DNA of 64,000 bases from Acarospora socialis (taxonomy: Eukaryota > Ascomycota > Lecanoromycetes > Acarosporales > Acarosporaceae): the NCBI GenBank assembly GCA_025617375.2, contig JAMYGW020000012.1:372001-436000 (forward strand). The letters are read 5' to 3'. Every line of letters begins with the position of its first letter. Position 1 is the first letter of the stretch. The translations under genes and the position numbers were made by a program. Below, piece after piece: positions 1 to 11,784 of this stretch. The notes beneath the pieces were generated by a model. It was given only the letters and a program-made list of their open reading frames with translations. It did not search any database and was not told where the DNA came from.

Positions 1-236
1 GAGCAGTCTAGGCCAGTTTATTCACTTCATGGGATGAGCATGTTAGGCGTGCTTCGGCAAACGTGCCTCCGTGCTAACAATCACGGGGCTATGTTGTGAA
101 TAGATCCGCTTCCATTTGGAAAGGTGTTTACAGCTGGACGCGTTCACGGTAGGTCCTTGCACATCGCACACAGGAAAAGCTTGACTTGCTCATCAATACC
201 TTCAAGTCGGAACACAAGCCAAGGACAGCGATCGAA

Positions 237-1373
237 ATGGAGTTCGCACAGGTTAATTCCCAAGATCGTATGCTTTCTACCACCCAGACACCTTCCAGCG
301 AAATGCACAATGAAGAACATAGCTCTAGCTCGAGCTTTATCACCATTGACGATCAAGGCGATGTCATCCTGGTCGCAGGCTCAAAACACCTCCGAGTGTC
401 TTCGAATGTCATGAGAATTGCTAGCCCAGTGTTCCGTGCTATGCTTCAACCAGGATGCTTCCTCGAAGGTCAAACTTACCGGGACAGCGACAAGCCGTTT
501 ACTGTCAAGCTCGAAGACGATGACCCTGATGTCCTGACTGTACTCTGCAGCATCCTCCACTTCAAGAAGGTCTCATTTCTCCCCGACATTACGCGTCTTG
601 TTGCTTTCGCAGACCTCTGTGACAAGTACCAATGTGCTCGCGCCGCTTTGTATCACATCATCCACTGGCTGTCTTTGTTTAAAGATACTGTGAAGACAAA
701 CCCAGAGCGCATTCAGTTGCTGTGGGTCACATACGCCTTTGGTATCGAGGATGAGTTCAATCTGGTATCATGTGAACTCATAAAACGCCTGAACGCGGTT
801 GAGCTTGGAACCTTACACATTCATGATGGACTGCCAGACTCAGTAAGAGGTTCGTAGTCTCAGTCAGAGTATCGATCCACTCAGTGAGCCTTACTGACCT
901 CTCGCACAGATAGAATCGTCGTTCTGCGTGCAACGATCATAGACCGGATCCTCAGCGTCGTGCAATACTGCGTCAAGAGAGTCCAAGAAGCTGCACCTTA
1001 TCACATGACCGATCAGAAACGCTGCATGGACTGTGACGAGATCCGAAACACCATGAGCCGGACTTGTCCCAAATGCGGGAGTACCACGTTCCTGACCATC
1101 TTGACCAGCAACTCGACGCGAACCAGGAAGCTCACCAGGTGGCTAAGGGAGGAAATGCTCCTCTGGCCGTTGGATGAGTCAGAGCGTCGAAGCCCTGTCG
1201 AGATTCTAGACAAGCTCTCTGCGGCCAATCTCGAATCGCCCTACCACAGGTGTGAGGCACCGTACGAGGATCCGGTGGAGTCTGCCAAGGGGATGATCGA
1301 AATGGAAGTCGCGAGGCAGCTCGAAGAGGAGGCACCTGGTTTGGTGCTTGAGGATCATCGGGTACTGACTTGA
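237..1373 (+). CDS. BTB/POZ domain protein with C-terminal Cys4 motif
   Basis: Two exons, 237-849 and 910-1373, give about 358 residues. The start is the first ATG before the conserved domain. Residues about 35-130 form a fungal-type BTB/POZ fold: a GDVILVAG strand, RVSSNVM, then ASPVFRAML and a following DPDVLTVLCSILHF stretch. Such proteins mediate dimerisation or act as Cullin-3 adaptors; no partner domain (kelch, MATH) is present. The C-terminal part has CMDC and CPKC pairs near 1025-1075, which look like a small zinc-binding knuckle. The intron uses a GTTCGT donor at 850 and ends CACAG at 909; a GTAAGA at 843 is a competing donor but breaks the frame. Target unknown. BTB call firm, exact donor less so. 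Confidence 0.8.
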
Positions 1374-2258
1374 GCGGTTCCCACGACCAGCTCTTCCTCG
1401 TCCGTGTGAATTTGGTCTAGGAGCTTGGGGATGGGGGGAAAGGAATCTCGGGCTCATGATCAGGAATACTCAGGTTGTTCAACTCTTGTGTTCGGGTTGG
1501 GAGGAATCTGGTCTAACATCGAAGGGAACCTCAGACACTAGATCTTAGTATGCTGGCGTATGTACGATGATATGGATCATTGTACGTTAGCTACCTTAGG
1601 GAACAACGTCGGCGTTGTAACTTGCAGTTCGTTTACACCTTCCCATTGCACACCACGCTCGAGACGTACTTGGATTTACGCGGATCAGATCATTTCACAT
1701 TTCCTCATTACATTCCACCCTCCAGAACCAAGCCCTATCAACGATTTACACCCTCAGCCCTCCCCTGTGCTTTTCCGACCAAATTTTTTTCCCTCGCCAA
1801 GCACAGCACAAGAATAGTACCCCACTCATATGCACACACACACTCGCCCAATCCAGAAGAACCTCCCCTCCGCGCCGATGCTGTTTGTCCGTATGCCCAT
1901 CTGGTTTGTGAGTAGAAAGGAAAACTCGCTGATGCAGAACGAATCACTCAAAATAACCTAGCCAAGAGCCATAACATGGGAACGTAAAGAAAGTCCACCT
2001 AAGATCGCACAGACGAAGGGAACGCTATGCACCGTATATGACATGCATTTCCACAAAAGACAAAAAAATAGAGATGGGCAGAAGGCGGATTAGGTGTGAG
2101 CGTATATGTCCAGGACATCTGAGTCCGAGGTGCAAGCCCTCATGTATCGAAGATCAAGGGCGCATGTATCCTAGATGAGGATAATGTAGTTGTCCGGAGC
2201 ACGTGTAGATGGCAACGGAGAATAGACATCAACTCGGTTGATCCCCCCTCTCCCAAAT
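1374..2258. other. Intergenic between convergent genes
   Basis: The 3' flanks of the BTB gene (+) and the RhoGEF-like gene (-). Short open frames here lack codon bias or recognisable motifs. No repeat or RNA gene seen. Confidence 0.6.
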
Positions 2259-5200
2259 CTAATAGCGCAACTTCCCCACAATGGAGAAAGTATACGCCGT
2301 CTCGGCCTCGGACTTCATCTGTGACAAAATCAGCCATCCACTCACCCTCGTACCATCAAACCACCCCCCTTCCAAACAGAACCCAGCCGAAAAGATAAAA
2401 GCTCACCTGAATCATAAACACCCTGGCCCTCGTCCCGCCCACGCCGCCAACAGCCCCTACGGTCCCAACCACCCCGCCAGGCCCCACAACCTCCTCCCAC
2501 ACACTCAACGCGATGCCCGTTCTCGCCACGCGCTCGAAACAGCTCTCGCCGAGACAGACGTCCAATAGGACCTCGCCCTTCGTCTTGCCACGCACAAGGA
2601 TGCGCTTTTCATCTCCCGTGTGCAAGCCACGCGCCTTCGACAGCCCGCCATTCCCACTCGTACCAGGCGGCGAGCCCCCAACACCAGCAGCAGCAGCAGA
2701 AGGAGGGGGATGAGCGGCGTTGAGGGGCCGCATGATAGTTAGACGGGCGGCGCCCATATCGCGCCACTTGGAGGCCGTCTCGCGCGCGTAGAGGCGGATC
2801 TTAGCGTTATTGATGCCGAGCGGGGAGCCCTTCTCGAGATCGACTGCGGCGAAGGGCGAGGGTGAGCTGGTGCCAGAGCTGGAGTCGGTGGAGTAGATGC
2901 TGTTGGAGCGGCTGCCGTTGCGGGACGTGATGGTCGAGCGGGCGATGTTGAACATGCGGCCGCTGGAGCCGAAGCGCTTGAGGGCGGAGAAGGCCGTCGT
3001 CATGGTGCCGATGCTGCTTTCGGAGGCGGCGATGCTGGGCGTCGGCGCGGACGAGGCGCGGTAGCTCGATTTCCCGCTGCTGCCCCAGCCGAACCAGCTG
3101 CGTGCGCTTCCGGCGCGCGTGCTGGAGCGCCGGTTGAGGGTGGCGTGGTAGGACTCGCTGTAGGGCCCGCGGGCGTTTTGCAGGGCGATGTAGGTGGGGT
3201 TGTTGATGCGCGAGTGGTTGAAGTGGGCGTAGAGGGTTTCGCATTCTTCGGGGTTGCGCGAGCGGAACATGATGTTGCTGCTTGAGGTGATTTTCGAGCT
3301 CGGGGTAGGTGGTGAGCGTACGCTGATGTCGAGAGCGGTGCCGCGGCGGAGAGGGACCAGCGGAGTCAACTCGATGGCTATCAGAGGCTTTTCGTCTTCG
3401 TGCGATATCGAGGAGAGCTCCGAGTCGGTCTCGGATCGCTCTGTGACATTGGTTGGCTTGGAATGTGCGGCGCTCATCTCGAAGACCTCGATCAAACCCG
3501 GTGTGATGACAACGCTACACTCGTCTGGGTGTAGACTCTCCCATGTCCCTTTATCTGACCAAGAGAACATTGATGCGATGGCCTTCGTTGCTTTGCTTGG
3601 CTGTGCGGGTACTGTCTTGTAGGGAGCCTGGGACGCTGATTGCGACGGTGTGAGGGTGCCGTTAGGCAAGGAGTACAGCGAACCTTGCGGAGATACTTTT
3701 GCGATGCGCGGAAGGGTACCCAGTGGAAGTAACGGGGTCGGAGCATCACCGTCTTCGAGCTCTTCCTCCGATGATGAGTCTGACACCGATGTTACTTCGT
3801 GACGTTCCACGGTTGACGCATCAGAGTCTGAAGACGATTCTGAGGCCGTCGATGGCTCATATTCGTGCTTCAGAGGGGACGAGGATCGCCGTTTAGTGTT
3901 TGGTGCAGAGGTCGGAGATCCCAAACTTGGTGTAATTGATCCCTTTAGCTGAATTGGACTCGGTGATCGATGAACAGGGGGAGAAGGTGGTTCTTCACGT
4001 ATTGATAGGGATTCCTTGTCTTGCTTGTCAGACCGCTCCTTACGTAGCTTTGCAGGACTACGTGCGCTTGGCTCATTCGGACTGGGAGTGTCTGGCCAAT
4101 CTGGCTCCTCTTCTGGAGAGAACAAAGGTGTTGTTGGAGGACTGTCTTTTCGGATCTTGGGAATGATGGGTAGCTCTAGAGAGGGTACCGATGACCGTCG
4201 CCGATGATACGATGGACGAGTAGCCTTGGGACTATCCTTCAAAGTCGAACTGTCATTCGTCGACCTAGCACTAGATCGACGCTCGGGACTTTTGTGTCTA
4301 CTAGTCCCATGCGATGTTCTCCCTGCACTTGGGGCTACATCAGTCTTGCCAAGTTCTTGGATGGGTTGTGAAGGAGTTGGTGGCTCTTGATCGAGATACA
4401 GAGACTTTGGTGATCGTGGGCTTGTTGGGGATTCGTGGCGTGATCGTCTATTCGCTTTTGCTCTCCTTAGCCCCGAGCTGGACCCAGATTCAGCGAGCCT
4501 CAGTGCTTCATCAATGCTACCCGGCGTAGGTATTGCCGCCGAGTACCTGTCCGCTTGCTTCGCAGCTTGACTGGATGGCGTCCTTGGAGCTTCCAAATCC
4601 AGTTGGAAGGGAGAGGTAGACCGGCGAGAGGCTGCTACACCTTTGGGGCTCTTCTGTAATCTTGCTCTCTCCTTTGATCGTATCGGTAAAGGCGATTGTA
4701 TTTCCTCGTTCCCCGGCGACTTTTCGCGAGTTGGTGTCCATCTTTTAGATGCACGCCTGGCTTGTTCTCCGATCGGGACCTCTATCTCTCTAGGACTTGG
4801 TGTTCTACTTTTGACAGGCGTTGTAGGCGCACTTTGTGCCACGGTTAGCGAAGTCGATGCGCTCACCGACTTATATTTTTCCTGTCGGTCGACAAAGCTC
4901 TGTGTCCTTGTGATTTGAGGAGGCACGGGAGTTAGGCCTAACATCTGCACCCATTCGAAGCCTATGGCCTCTTCGTCCGTGCGAAGCGCCATAATTTCTT
5001 GCCACTCTTTGCCCTGGCTGTGAAGCCCCCTTACCATGGCCACAATTTCACCTTTCAAATCTCCATTTCGTGCAGACACGCGACCCCGTTGAATTGGAGG
5101 AAACAATAACCATCGACCAGTACTGTCAACTTCGCAAATGAGTAGGTCACCACTGGTCCCTTTCTCAGGTGCGTCATCTCGTAGCAGCAACTCGACTCTG

Positions 5201-7815
5201 CAGTCCACGCACTGACCGCTTGAGTGTTGCAAAGCCAAGTTGAAGTAGTCCCTGGCCCGGACTCGCCGCGTTCGATCAATAGTGACACCGATTAGAGGCG
5301 CAAGAGTCCTAGGGTCTCGTGCTCGCGTAGGGTCAATATTAGATGCCGCCTCATCCTCTAGTCTAGCTTGCTCTTCGTTCAACCGGCGTCTGGCGTCGAT
5401 GACCAAGTTCTGGTACCTCTTGGCTAGATTATCAGCTTCGGGAGAGGGCATGATGAAATTGACGCCTTTGAGCGTCTTTGACAGGTATTTGAGCCTGACG
5501 AGGGGTCTTTTCAGTAGGAATGCAACGTCCACTCTCTCCCCATCACCATTAACTACGTCTCCATCCTTGTTTCTCGGTAACACATCTTCCAGAATAGCGT
5601 CCTGCGCATTTGGGGCTTTTGGAGGCGCACTATCATCCTCCTGAGCGGGCGCGAGATTGACAACAACATCCTGAAACCCCAGTCGCCATGCTTTGATGTA
5701 CTCAGCATACACTCTTTGTGCACCTTGTGCCCAGGTAAGCAGCGCTCGGGAATCCTGGTGTGGGATGCGCTTATGAAGTGTTTTAAGACGCTCCAATGCA
5801 ATGCCCATGTCCACGATTGGTCGAGTAATGCTTGGATCATTGCTCACATTCGCTGAGGGATTGAAGAGACCAGCTGCTACTGCAGAGTCGGATTTGGAAA
5901 GGACACATGTCAGCAACACGGGAATGACCCCATCTACCAGTGTGTTTAGTTCGCGAATATACTTGCTCTCATCTGACGACAGCTCCTTCATCAGGTCGCC
6001 AATCGTGGCGGTCGCCAATCTACTCCGGTTTGTGCGTATGCTTCGTGCGGACTGGATGCTCTTGCTACCTCGCCTTGGAACTGACAGAACAGAGATGAGA
6101 TCCGCATGAGTAGTGAGACGTCTCTTAAGACTTGTGCTTCTTTCCGGTATTGAACTTGGATCGAAGGTGTCGCCCGCCTCAGAGTCCAGAATGGAATCCA
6201 TCGGTTGCGTGAGTAGAGGAGGAGCTCTGCTGGTATCAGAGGATGCCACCGCGTTTGTCTCTTTGCTTTGAAAAGTCTCGACAGATGCAATGGTCGATAA
6301 TCTATGTACACCAGTTGACGGGAATGGTCGCTTGCGATTCAGCCCTGGAGGTCTTGCTAACGATCTAGGCTTACACGGCTCGACGGATGATATAGTACTT
6401 GAGGATGTAATGGTTGAGGCCTGGCTTCTCTCAATGCCTTCAGGTTGTGGTGGTGCAGAAACGCTTTCTTGAAGTAGGTCGACCAGCTTCGCGGCTGAGG
6501 ATGTCTTCGGACTATCCAGTGGTGGTTCTGTGGCTAGATCTGCTGGAAATGGATTGTCCTCGTACAGCGCTGAGCTGCGGACACGCCTCCGCCGTCGGCT
6601 ATAACTTCTATCGCCACTGCCATTCCCAGACTCGTCAGGACCCAAAGCATCCCATATTTTATTCGGATCTTCATGGATAACCTCTTCCCGTGGAACCTTC
6701 GTCTCGGTGAAGCTGATCGAGGAAGGAGTATGATTTGCTATTGGCGGCGTCTCACCGTCGATAAATGGATCAGGCGTTTCGCTCAACCAGGCCTCTATGG
6801 TCGGTATCCTAGGCGGTTGGATCGGTAAAGGTTCTGGTTTCGAAAAGAGCTTCTTCGGCTCATCAAAAACTTGACTAAGTATACTCACCTTATGTGGCTT
6901 GATACTGTGTCGTCTTTCTGAGTGACCACGATGAGCGACCTTGGGCGATTTCTCCGGGGAAGCATCCTTTGTATGAGTGCTTTTCCGCCTTCTTGACTCT
7001 TCCTTAGGCGCAGGCGAACCAGTCTTGGGTTCTCTGTCCTCTTCCCATCTGACATGCGCAGCTCTGCCGGGTGGAGAAGGCGATGCACCAGGACTTGCCT
7101 TCTCTCCATCACTATTGTCTCTATTCCTGCCTCCAAAGTCTCCATCATCTCTTGACACCCGGTGCTCCGATCGTCTCCGTGGTTCAGGCGGCGTTGCATA
7201 CACCCTTATGCCATCATCGACCTTTGGCCTCCTCCTCCGTTTTGCACTCTCAACCCCTTCCCTTTCGGTCTGGATATCCCGGTCCCCATCAGGTATGGCT
7301 CTAACCCGGATGCCATCATCAGGTAATACTTTGGTTGGTTTTGAAGACACAGAATCCACACCCGGCCGATCCGTCGCCACGCGTCTTGGCGGACTTCTCT
7401 TCTTTCGCCAATGTCCGTCGCTCATAACTCTCTTCCTAGGCGCGCTACCACTCCTATCTCTGTCCTCAACCTCATCCGGGACCTTGCTTTTCCGGCGACC
7501 GGTCCGTTTCCTCGAGGTGCTAGCGTTGTTGTCATCAGTGTTGGCATCAGCTAACTTCGAAGGAGTATTTCGTTCCGTATCCACGCTCTTCTTGACAGTT
7601 GTTGGAATCGGCTCGTCATCCTCAGCGTCCACTACGATGTCGGATGCCGTGATCACTCCTCCACCTTGTGCTTGCCACTGGCGAACTCGATCACGCACGG
7701 AGTTAGTATCATATGGTCCTAAAGGTACTCCGACATCGACTGGCTTTGCCTTTGCCGATTTGTCTTTCTTATCGCGATGTTGTGAGGTCCGTCGAGCGGC
7801 AGAAGGGGAGGGCAT
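2259..7815 (-). CDS. Large Dbl-homology (RhoGEF-like) protein
   Basis: Two exons, 7815-2407 and 2318-2259, with an 88-nt intron, give about 1,822 residues. The first 600 residues are disordered, Arg/Ser/Pro-rich. Residues about 605-800 look like a DH domain: MKELSSDESKYIRELNTLV at its start and KRPLVRLKYLSKTL, the usual membrane-proximal helix. A PH-like stretch follows to about 965, then another disordered Ser/Pro region, a second PH-like segment near 1420-1535, and a conserved-looking tail. The family would activate a Rho-type GTPase at the cortex for polarity or septation; the specific GTPase is unknown. The last exon adds 19 residues ending in a short hydrophobic KLRY tail; without it the frame reads into intron. 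Similar fungal proteins are often mislabelled SRm160/300 splicing coactivator because of the RS-rich parts. Confidence 0.75.
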
Positions 7816-8864
7816 CACCTTTTGTGCACCCTGTCAGCAGGTTCAGAGAGAATCCACAGGTTAGAGGTCGTAGGATCTGTAAGCACCAGGAAGAGTTGCC
7901 GTCAATAATAGCATCGGAGGTTGGAACAGCGCACGGCAAAGAGACCGCATCAATGGTGAATGTTCGTTCCGGAGCTCGTAATATCATGAGATAGATTGTG
8001 AGAGTTGGACGATCAGAGATGGCACGAATTATTTCAGACGACCACGGTATCTAGATAGGCTGCGTTGATTTGGTCCTTGGGGAATCCCAGCAACAGATTT
8101 TCGGAGTCGTAAAGATCTGTGAGTTATTCGTAGATCGAACCAGTTAGCGAAGCTTGTTTTTGGGCAGATCGCCCATGGCAACAGACCCGGAGATTCACAT
8201 GCAGGAGGCGCTAGCGGCTCCACGATTGTGTTGGCGGGCTATCATTATTACCTTGTGAACCTCAAAATAGAATCGGATGCTTCAGATCTACGGCGCTACA
8301 GAGAAAGGCAAAGCTTTGAGTGGTCGATGATAGAGAAGTATCCAGTTTTGAGGGAGACTGTTGTTGCTGAGAGGGTTGCCACAAGTTTGGTTTGCCTCAC
8401 GCAAGGAACCGGACTACGAACGGAGGAGGCCGTAGCGACTTCATCTCGAATGAATCCAACGACATACCAGTAGCAACCGTCAATGCGATGAAAGGTAGAG
8501 AGGGGACCGGATCATTGGTCTAATGATGGGTCTTGTTCAGCCCGGCCGTGTCCAATGGTTTTGAGAACGGGGCAATTTAGACGAAGCATCAACGAGGCAG
8601 GTACTTTACGAATTGCTCAGTCTTCCAAACGCCTCCTTGGGTGGTAAATACATGCGTTGCTCTCTCTTGACATCAAACTTTTTCAAGTTTGGGATTTCTA
8701 TGGTATATAAGGCGACAAGACGCGAGATAAGCGGCTGAACGACGATAGAAGATAGTAAGCTAGCAAGCCAGCACTTGAGGCAGTATTGACGAGCTCGGCG
8801 AGACAGGTACGTGGAATATCTTTTCGCATCGAGGTGTCGGACATGATGTTCGCTTCATCAAGCT
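7816..8864. other. Intergenic, promoter side of the RhoGEF-like gene
   Basis: About 1 kb between the start of the RhoGEF-like gene and the stop of the EBP-like gene, both on the minus strand. A TATATAAGG string lies at 8703-8711 on plus but serves no gene I can see. Nothing else recognised. Confidence 0.5.
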
Positions 8865-9848
8865 TTAGTTGGACTTCTTGACGTGACCGTTCCCTTGCAG
8901 GCTCTTGGACATCTTGTCCAGCGCTTTGAAAGCTTTCCCGGTAGCATCGATGCTTTGGTAAAGCAGGTCTAGCGGAGATGTTATATTAGTTCACAGCTGG
9001 GTGGTTGACTGTCCGCACGATCAGACAAATAACTTACATCCAGGGATGACAATCCATATAAAATTCATGAAGAAGTAGTAGCACCAGAAGTAGTAACCTT
9101 CAGGCCTGCAATAGGTCAACCCCTTGTGATAATGATCGAACATGCTCGTCGCATAGTATAGAATGTCGCCGTAAATCTGTCCGATAGATACCAGTGCCTG
9201 AAGCGGGTATCTCAGAGGATGTTCTTTGGTGATGAACCAGGCCACAATGAAGGAGAGCGGGCCCCAAAGGAACTAAATCGAGTTGGAATGTCAGTCGACA
9301 TTCAAGCTTGAGAGCCGCGGTATCCAATAAGGGCAGGATTTCTTACAGCAGTAACCGTCTCCATGCATAGTACGAATGGATCAGAGGTCAAGTACCGAGA
9401 ATCGGACAGCGAGTATTCTTTCCATAGTTGCCCGAAAAGATCCTGTGCTCCTCCCATGCGCGTATGATTGAGGGAGAAGTATCCTGCTACTACTGAGCTG
9501 CTGATTCGAGATGATGGTGTGACGCGCAGGGATCCCTACCTTCGAAGAATAGGTGAATCGTACCAGCTAGCCAAAATTCTCAGCGTCAACCACCAAGGAG
9601 TCAACAAACTGGTGAAACTTACACAACACGAACCACAGTATGGCAGCTTTCTCGCGAGAGGGCAGACTCGGATTATGGCTTTTCACGAGCAATGAAGTGA
9701 TTCCAAGGATAACTGCCCATCCTGCAGCGAAGACCCCAAGCAAAGTCGGGACAGACCACTCGTTCGCCAGGTACCCCACAATCTCGGCTTCTATGGGGTA
9801 GAAAGGGTGAGGGATCTTTGTGGCGTTCATACCACTCAAGGTGTCCAT
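8865..9848 (-). CDS. EBP/EXPERA-domain membrane protein (sterol isomerase-like)
   Basis: Five exons: 9848-9623, 9566-9540, 9483-9347, 9272-9038 and 8968-8865, giving 242 residues, close to the 230 of human EBP. The protein has several membrane segments. Residues aligning with the EBP active site are present: IHLFFEGYF (His and Glu of H-x3-E), LWKEYSLSDSRY, and FMNFIWIVIPG with Asn and Trp. EBP proteins isomerise the delta8 sterol double bond in the ER; fungi normally do this with ERG2, so the substrate of this fungal paralogue is open. Exon 2 is only 27 nt and carries the catalytic His and the first base of the following Gly codon, so skipping it would destroy the site. The C-terminus is lysine-rich (HVKKSN), compatible with ER retrieval. 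Confidence 0.85.
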
Positions 9849-10661
9849 GGCGAAGAGCTTGAATCCACTTGGACTGTCGGTGAAGTGGGCTCAGATGAGG
9901 AAGTTTGGAGTTTGGAGGACAACGTGGACGGATATTGTGGCCGTGCAGGTGTGGGCGTTTTGGTTACGTACAGCACTTGTGTAGTTTCGGTGCGTCGTCC
10001 GTACCTGTTTTTGTATCAAGAGGAAAGTCAATTAAGGGTTCTAGAAGCGGGTCGATCGATCTAAGAGGCTACTGCGAAAGAGATCCCGTAGTTGTAAAAG
10101 ATTTGAGGAGCGAAACTCGAAGCTACTCTACTCAGGGTTGATGTTGACAGGTAGCCAAAGCTTGTTGCCCGTGTGGGACAGGGTCTGAAAAAGTTGGGGA
10201 AACTGGTATGCGGGTTCTGGTTTATATACTGTATTTAAGGTTAGATGTGCGTCTGCAATGCAAACAACATTATTCCGAAAAGGTCGATTCATCGTCGTCA
10301 TGGAAAGAGCCCTTTCGAAAGCATCCTGCCCGGTTTCCTGGGTTATTCCTCTATGGAATTCGCTACACCTGCTGTGGGGCTAAGGCAAGTAAAGTACAAA
10401 CATGTCTACAAAATACCTTACGCTTTAATGTGCGAAATATAACATCGTCAAGCTCAATTTCATCGGTATTCTTCATAACTGTTCCTCCATATCATCATGC
10501 AGTGGACAGTGTAAACGATCGAATGGGAAGGCCAGAAAAGTAATAGGATTGGATGTCTGAACCTTGAGAGCATCTTAGGTGATCATGTTGATCAAGCTAA
10601 TCTTAATGTCTGTTTCCTTTTAAGGTACAGATACCTTACAGCTTAACCTGTGGTAGTAGTT
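9849..10661. other. Intergenic, promoter side of the EBP-like gene
   Basis: About 0.8 kb upstream of the minus-strand EBP-like gene. The small open frames here show no family motif. Nothing else recognised. Confidence 0.5.
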
Positions 10662-11050
10662 TCAGCTATTCAGAAAAAACATATCGGTGAGTCTGAGAAT
10701 CAAGCCATTGTCTCCCGAACTATAGCCCGTACAGTCTACGTCTCTCACACCCTCGTCGAGAAAGGCCCAAGATCCTGGGCGAGCACTGTGGATCGTCACT
10801 TCCACCCGTGACGAGCAGCTGGCATTATCGACAACGCAAAGCCTTTGCGCGTCGAATTCCAACATGAGTTTGTTGGCCAGTGGGACCTCTTGCCAGCTAT
10901 CGAGAGGCTTATACGTTGCGATCGGGTAGGCACAATGGTAGCTAAGTTCTGTGAATGATGTGTAAAGTTAGGTTAGGTCAAAGCCCTTGCCCAGAATTCG
11001 TTTGTCAAGAAGCCTTAGCAAGGTTACCTAGCTTGAACAAAATGAAGCAT
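10662..11050 (-). CDS. Possible small two-exon orphan gene
   Basis: A weak candidate. Exons 11050-11028 (ATG, seven codons and two bases) and 10941-10662 join in frame to 100 residues when a GTAACC donor and a CTTAG acceptor are used; the intron is 86 nt. The second exon is open for 93 codons with mixed polar and hydrophobic residues, four cysteines and no low complexity. I recognise no family. An acceptor at CACAG a few bases upstream is also usable but gives no good start. It may be a species-specific protein or a relic of a larger gene. Confidence 0.25.
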
Positions 11051-11784
11051 CCCGTTATATTTATGCTGTAGGAGCCTCGTTCTGAGAATGCGCTTCGCAA
11101 CTTTCTCCTAAATCAAGAAATACACAAAGCAAAGTAGCCGAAGGCAAAGAGCGTACAAGTAGTGCGTGTATAATAGTCAGTATCTCATGGAAGGAAAAGC
11201 TCGCAGTAGGGGAAAATGTCTGGGTCCCAGTTGTCTGTCATTGCAGAATAATGATGCTTGCGTGTCTCAACCAATGACGAGGAAAGAATGTCAGAACATT
11301 GTCTGTTTTACTGGTGAGATTACCTCAGGAGTACGGGATAACGGGAGTCCGCTCAAGCACCCACTGACCGGCCTTATAGGTAAATTTTGAAAACTGTCCG
11401 TCACACGTGCACACTAAACCCCGGATCAAGACCGGCATCATCTGATAAGATAACGATTACTTCAACATGACATAAGTTAAACTTCAGCCAATCAACGCTC
11501 TAAACGTGGGTGAAGCTTCTCGATGTTGTGAGAACTCGGAAGAATCCGCACGCAGTTGCCATGAAGAGCGCTCTAAGGCAGTGTTCGTCATCTCGATTTA
11601 AATTCACAGTAAGTTAACATCACTGAGTTTGAAAAGGAAATATTCAAAGTCCCGAAATTGCTTCACTTCGACACTCTACAGTACGCTTATCGGAAGACTG
11701 CTGTCAGCGGTATTGCTACATCAGTTGACTTACGGAGACTGCTCCGAGACTTGAAAGCACTCGCGAGAACAGACAGTCGCAACA
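11051..11784. other. HSP104 upstream region
   Basis: About 0.7 kb before the HSP104 start. It includes the putative heat-shock element listed separately. No gene seen. Confidence 0.5.
11512..11524 (+). promoter_or_regulatory. Putative heat-shock element upstream of HSP104
   Basis: GAAGCTTCTCGAT fits alternating nGAAn/nTTCn units (GAA gc TTC tc GAt; the last unit is 2 of 3). A GAAGAA run follows about 15 bases later. It lies about 260 bp before the HSP104 ATG, where Hsf1 sites are expected. Confidence 0.45.

Noticed and set aside
6977-7864. 295-codon open frame antisense to the RhoGEF-like gene
   Set aside because: It mirrors the Arg/Ser-rich low-complexity N-terminus of the sense protein; no family features.
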